From assembly GCA_028689015.1 (NCBI GenBank), contig JAQTXC010000018.1, positions 1-49,064 on the forward strand: a stretch of 49,064 bases of DNA, written 5' to 3'. Made by a program: the position numbers and the translations under genes. How positions within the stretch are numbered: the stretch's first letter is position 1; each line of letters opens with the position of its first letter. The notes below the pieces were generated by a model that worked only from the letters and a program-made list of their open reading frames with translations, did no database searches and was not told where the DNA came from. The DNA is from Dechloromonas sp. GTDB taxonomy: Bacteria; Pseudomonadota; Gammaproteobacteria; Burkholderiales; Rhodocyclaceae. Below are positions 48,893 to 49,064 of this stretch, one piece after another.

Positions 48893-49064
48893 GCGCTGGC
48901 TCCGTATTGCTTGCCCAGCCACTGTGTGTAGGCACCGCTGGTGACGTTGTTAACCCAGGCCTGGTTGTCGAGATACCACTGCACCGTCTTGCGGATACCG
49001 GTTTCGAAGGTTTCGGCCGGCTTCCAGCCCAGGTCGCGTTCGAGTTTGGTGGCGTCGATGGCGT
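48865..49064 (-). CDS. rfbB: dTDP-glucose 4,6-dehydratase, 3' end joined to rfbA sequence
   Basis: The minus strand from the window edge encodes [20 protein letters not shown], then [15 protein letters not shown] and [14 protein letters not shown], the conserved C-terminus of RfbB. This enzyme makes dTDP-4-keto-6-deoxyglucose. After YG the frame runs out of phase into rfbA sequence, adding about twelve foreign residues ([11 protein letters not shown]) before TGA at 48865-48867. The catalytic part is outside the window. Because the altered part is only the extreme tail, the enzyme could still work. Confidence 0.85.
   Translation of the reverse strand, partial: AIDATKLERDLGWKPAETFETGIRKTVQWYLDNQAWVNNVTSGAYTQWLGKQYGASALLKNVRDS

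Overview
The window is a chromosomal segment of a GC-rich, diazotrophic betaproteobacterium. The mix of nif genes, menaquinone genes, a polyphosphate kinase, an AroA-Cmk fusion and the order rpsA-ihfB-lapA-lapB-hldA-hldD-cysM suggests Rhodocyclales, close to Dechloromonas or Azonexus. That placement is inference from gene content and protein sequence; no rRNA gene is present to test it.

Positions 1-6791 are the end of a nitrogenase cluster: nifD (3' end), nifK, nifT, a 2[4Fe-4S] ferredoxin, nafY, a DUF6129-type gene, a leucine-rich-repeat-variant Fe-S protein, an unrecognised 322-residue gene, and nifE. nifE has its own NifA site (TGT-N10-ACA) and sigma-54 promoter (TGGCAC-N5-TTGC). It is not followed by nifN. 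An ankyrin-repeat protein comes next, then a large minus-strand protein with two Cache-like sensor domains and a C-terminal CheW domain but no receptor signalling domain or visible membrane segment.

Positions 10142-15600 hold menE and menF, ppk1 and two small unrecognised genes. A tRNA-Val, gltX and two tandem copies of a tRNA-Ala/tRNA-Glu/tRNA-Asp block follow up to 17929. Positions 18079-29178 are rich in cell-wall functions: MltD, a Yej-type peptide importer without its binding protein, a secreted pair that includes a DUF2145-type protein, tRNA-Ser, MltF, serS and a secreted M14 carboxypeptidase. The usual ftsK-lolA-rarA-serS run is intact on the minus strand, but an opposite-strand gene sits on each side of rarA.

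Positions 34638-48239 are housekeeping: trxB and an Smr-domain gene on the plus strand, then a long minus-strand series. Read in the direction of transcription, that series is aroA-cmk, rpsA, ihfB, lapA, lapB, hldA, hldD, cysM, a PolB-type 3'-5' exonuclease, ppa, nadE and glnB. The last 760 bases are a decayed dTDP-rhamnose operon: the rfbB tail is joined to an rfbA remnant, and rfbC carries a frameshift and an internal deletion.

Between genes, the palindrome core GCGGTCGACCGC or a shortened form of it recurs at four places. One copy is the stem of a likely glnB terminator. There is no CRISPR array, insertion sequence, phage gene or rRNA. The best leads for something undescribed are the tandem Cache-CheW protein, the DUF2145 pair inside a cell-wall gene neighbourhood, the recurring palindrome and the unrecognised nif-linked gene.
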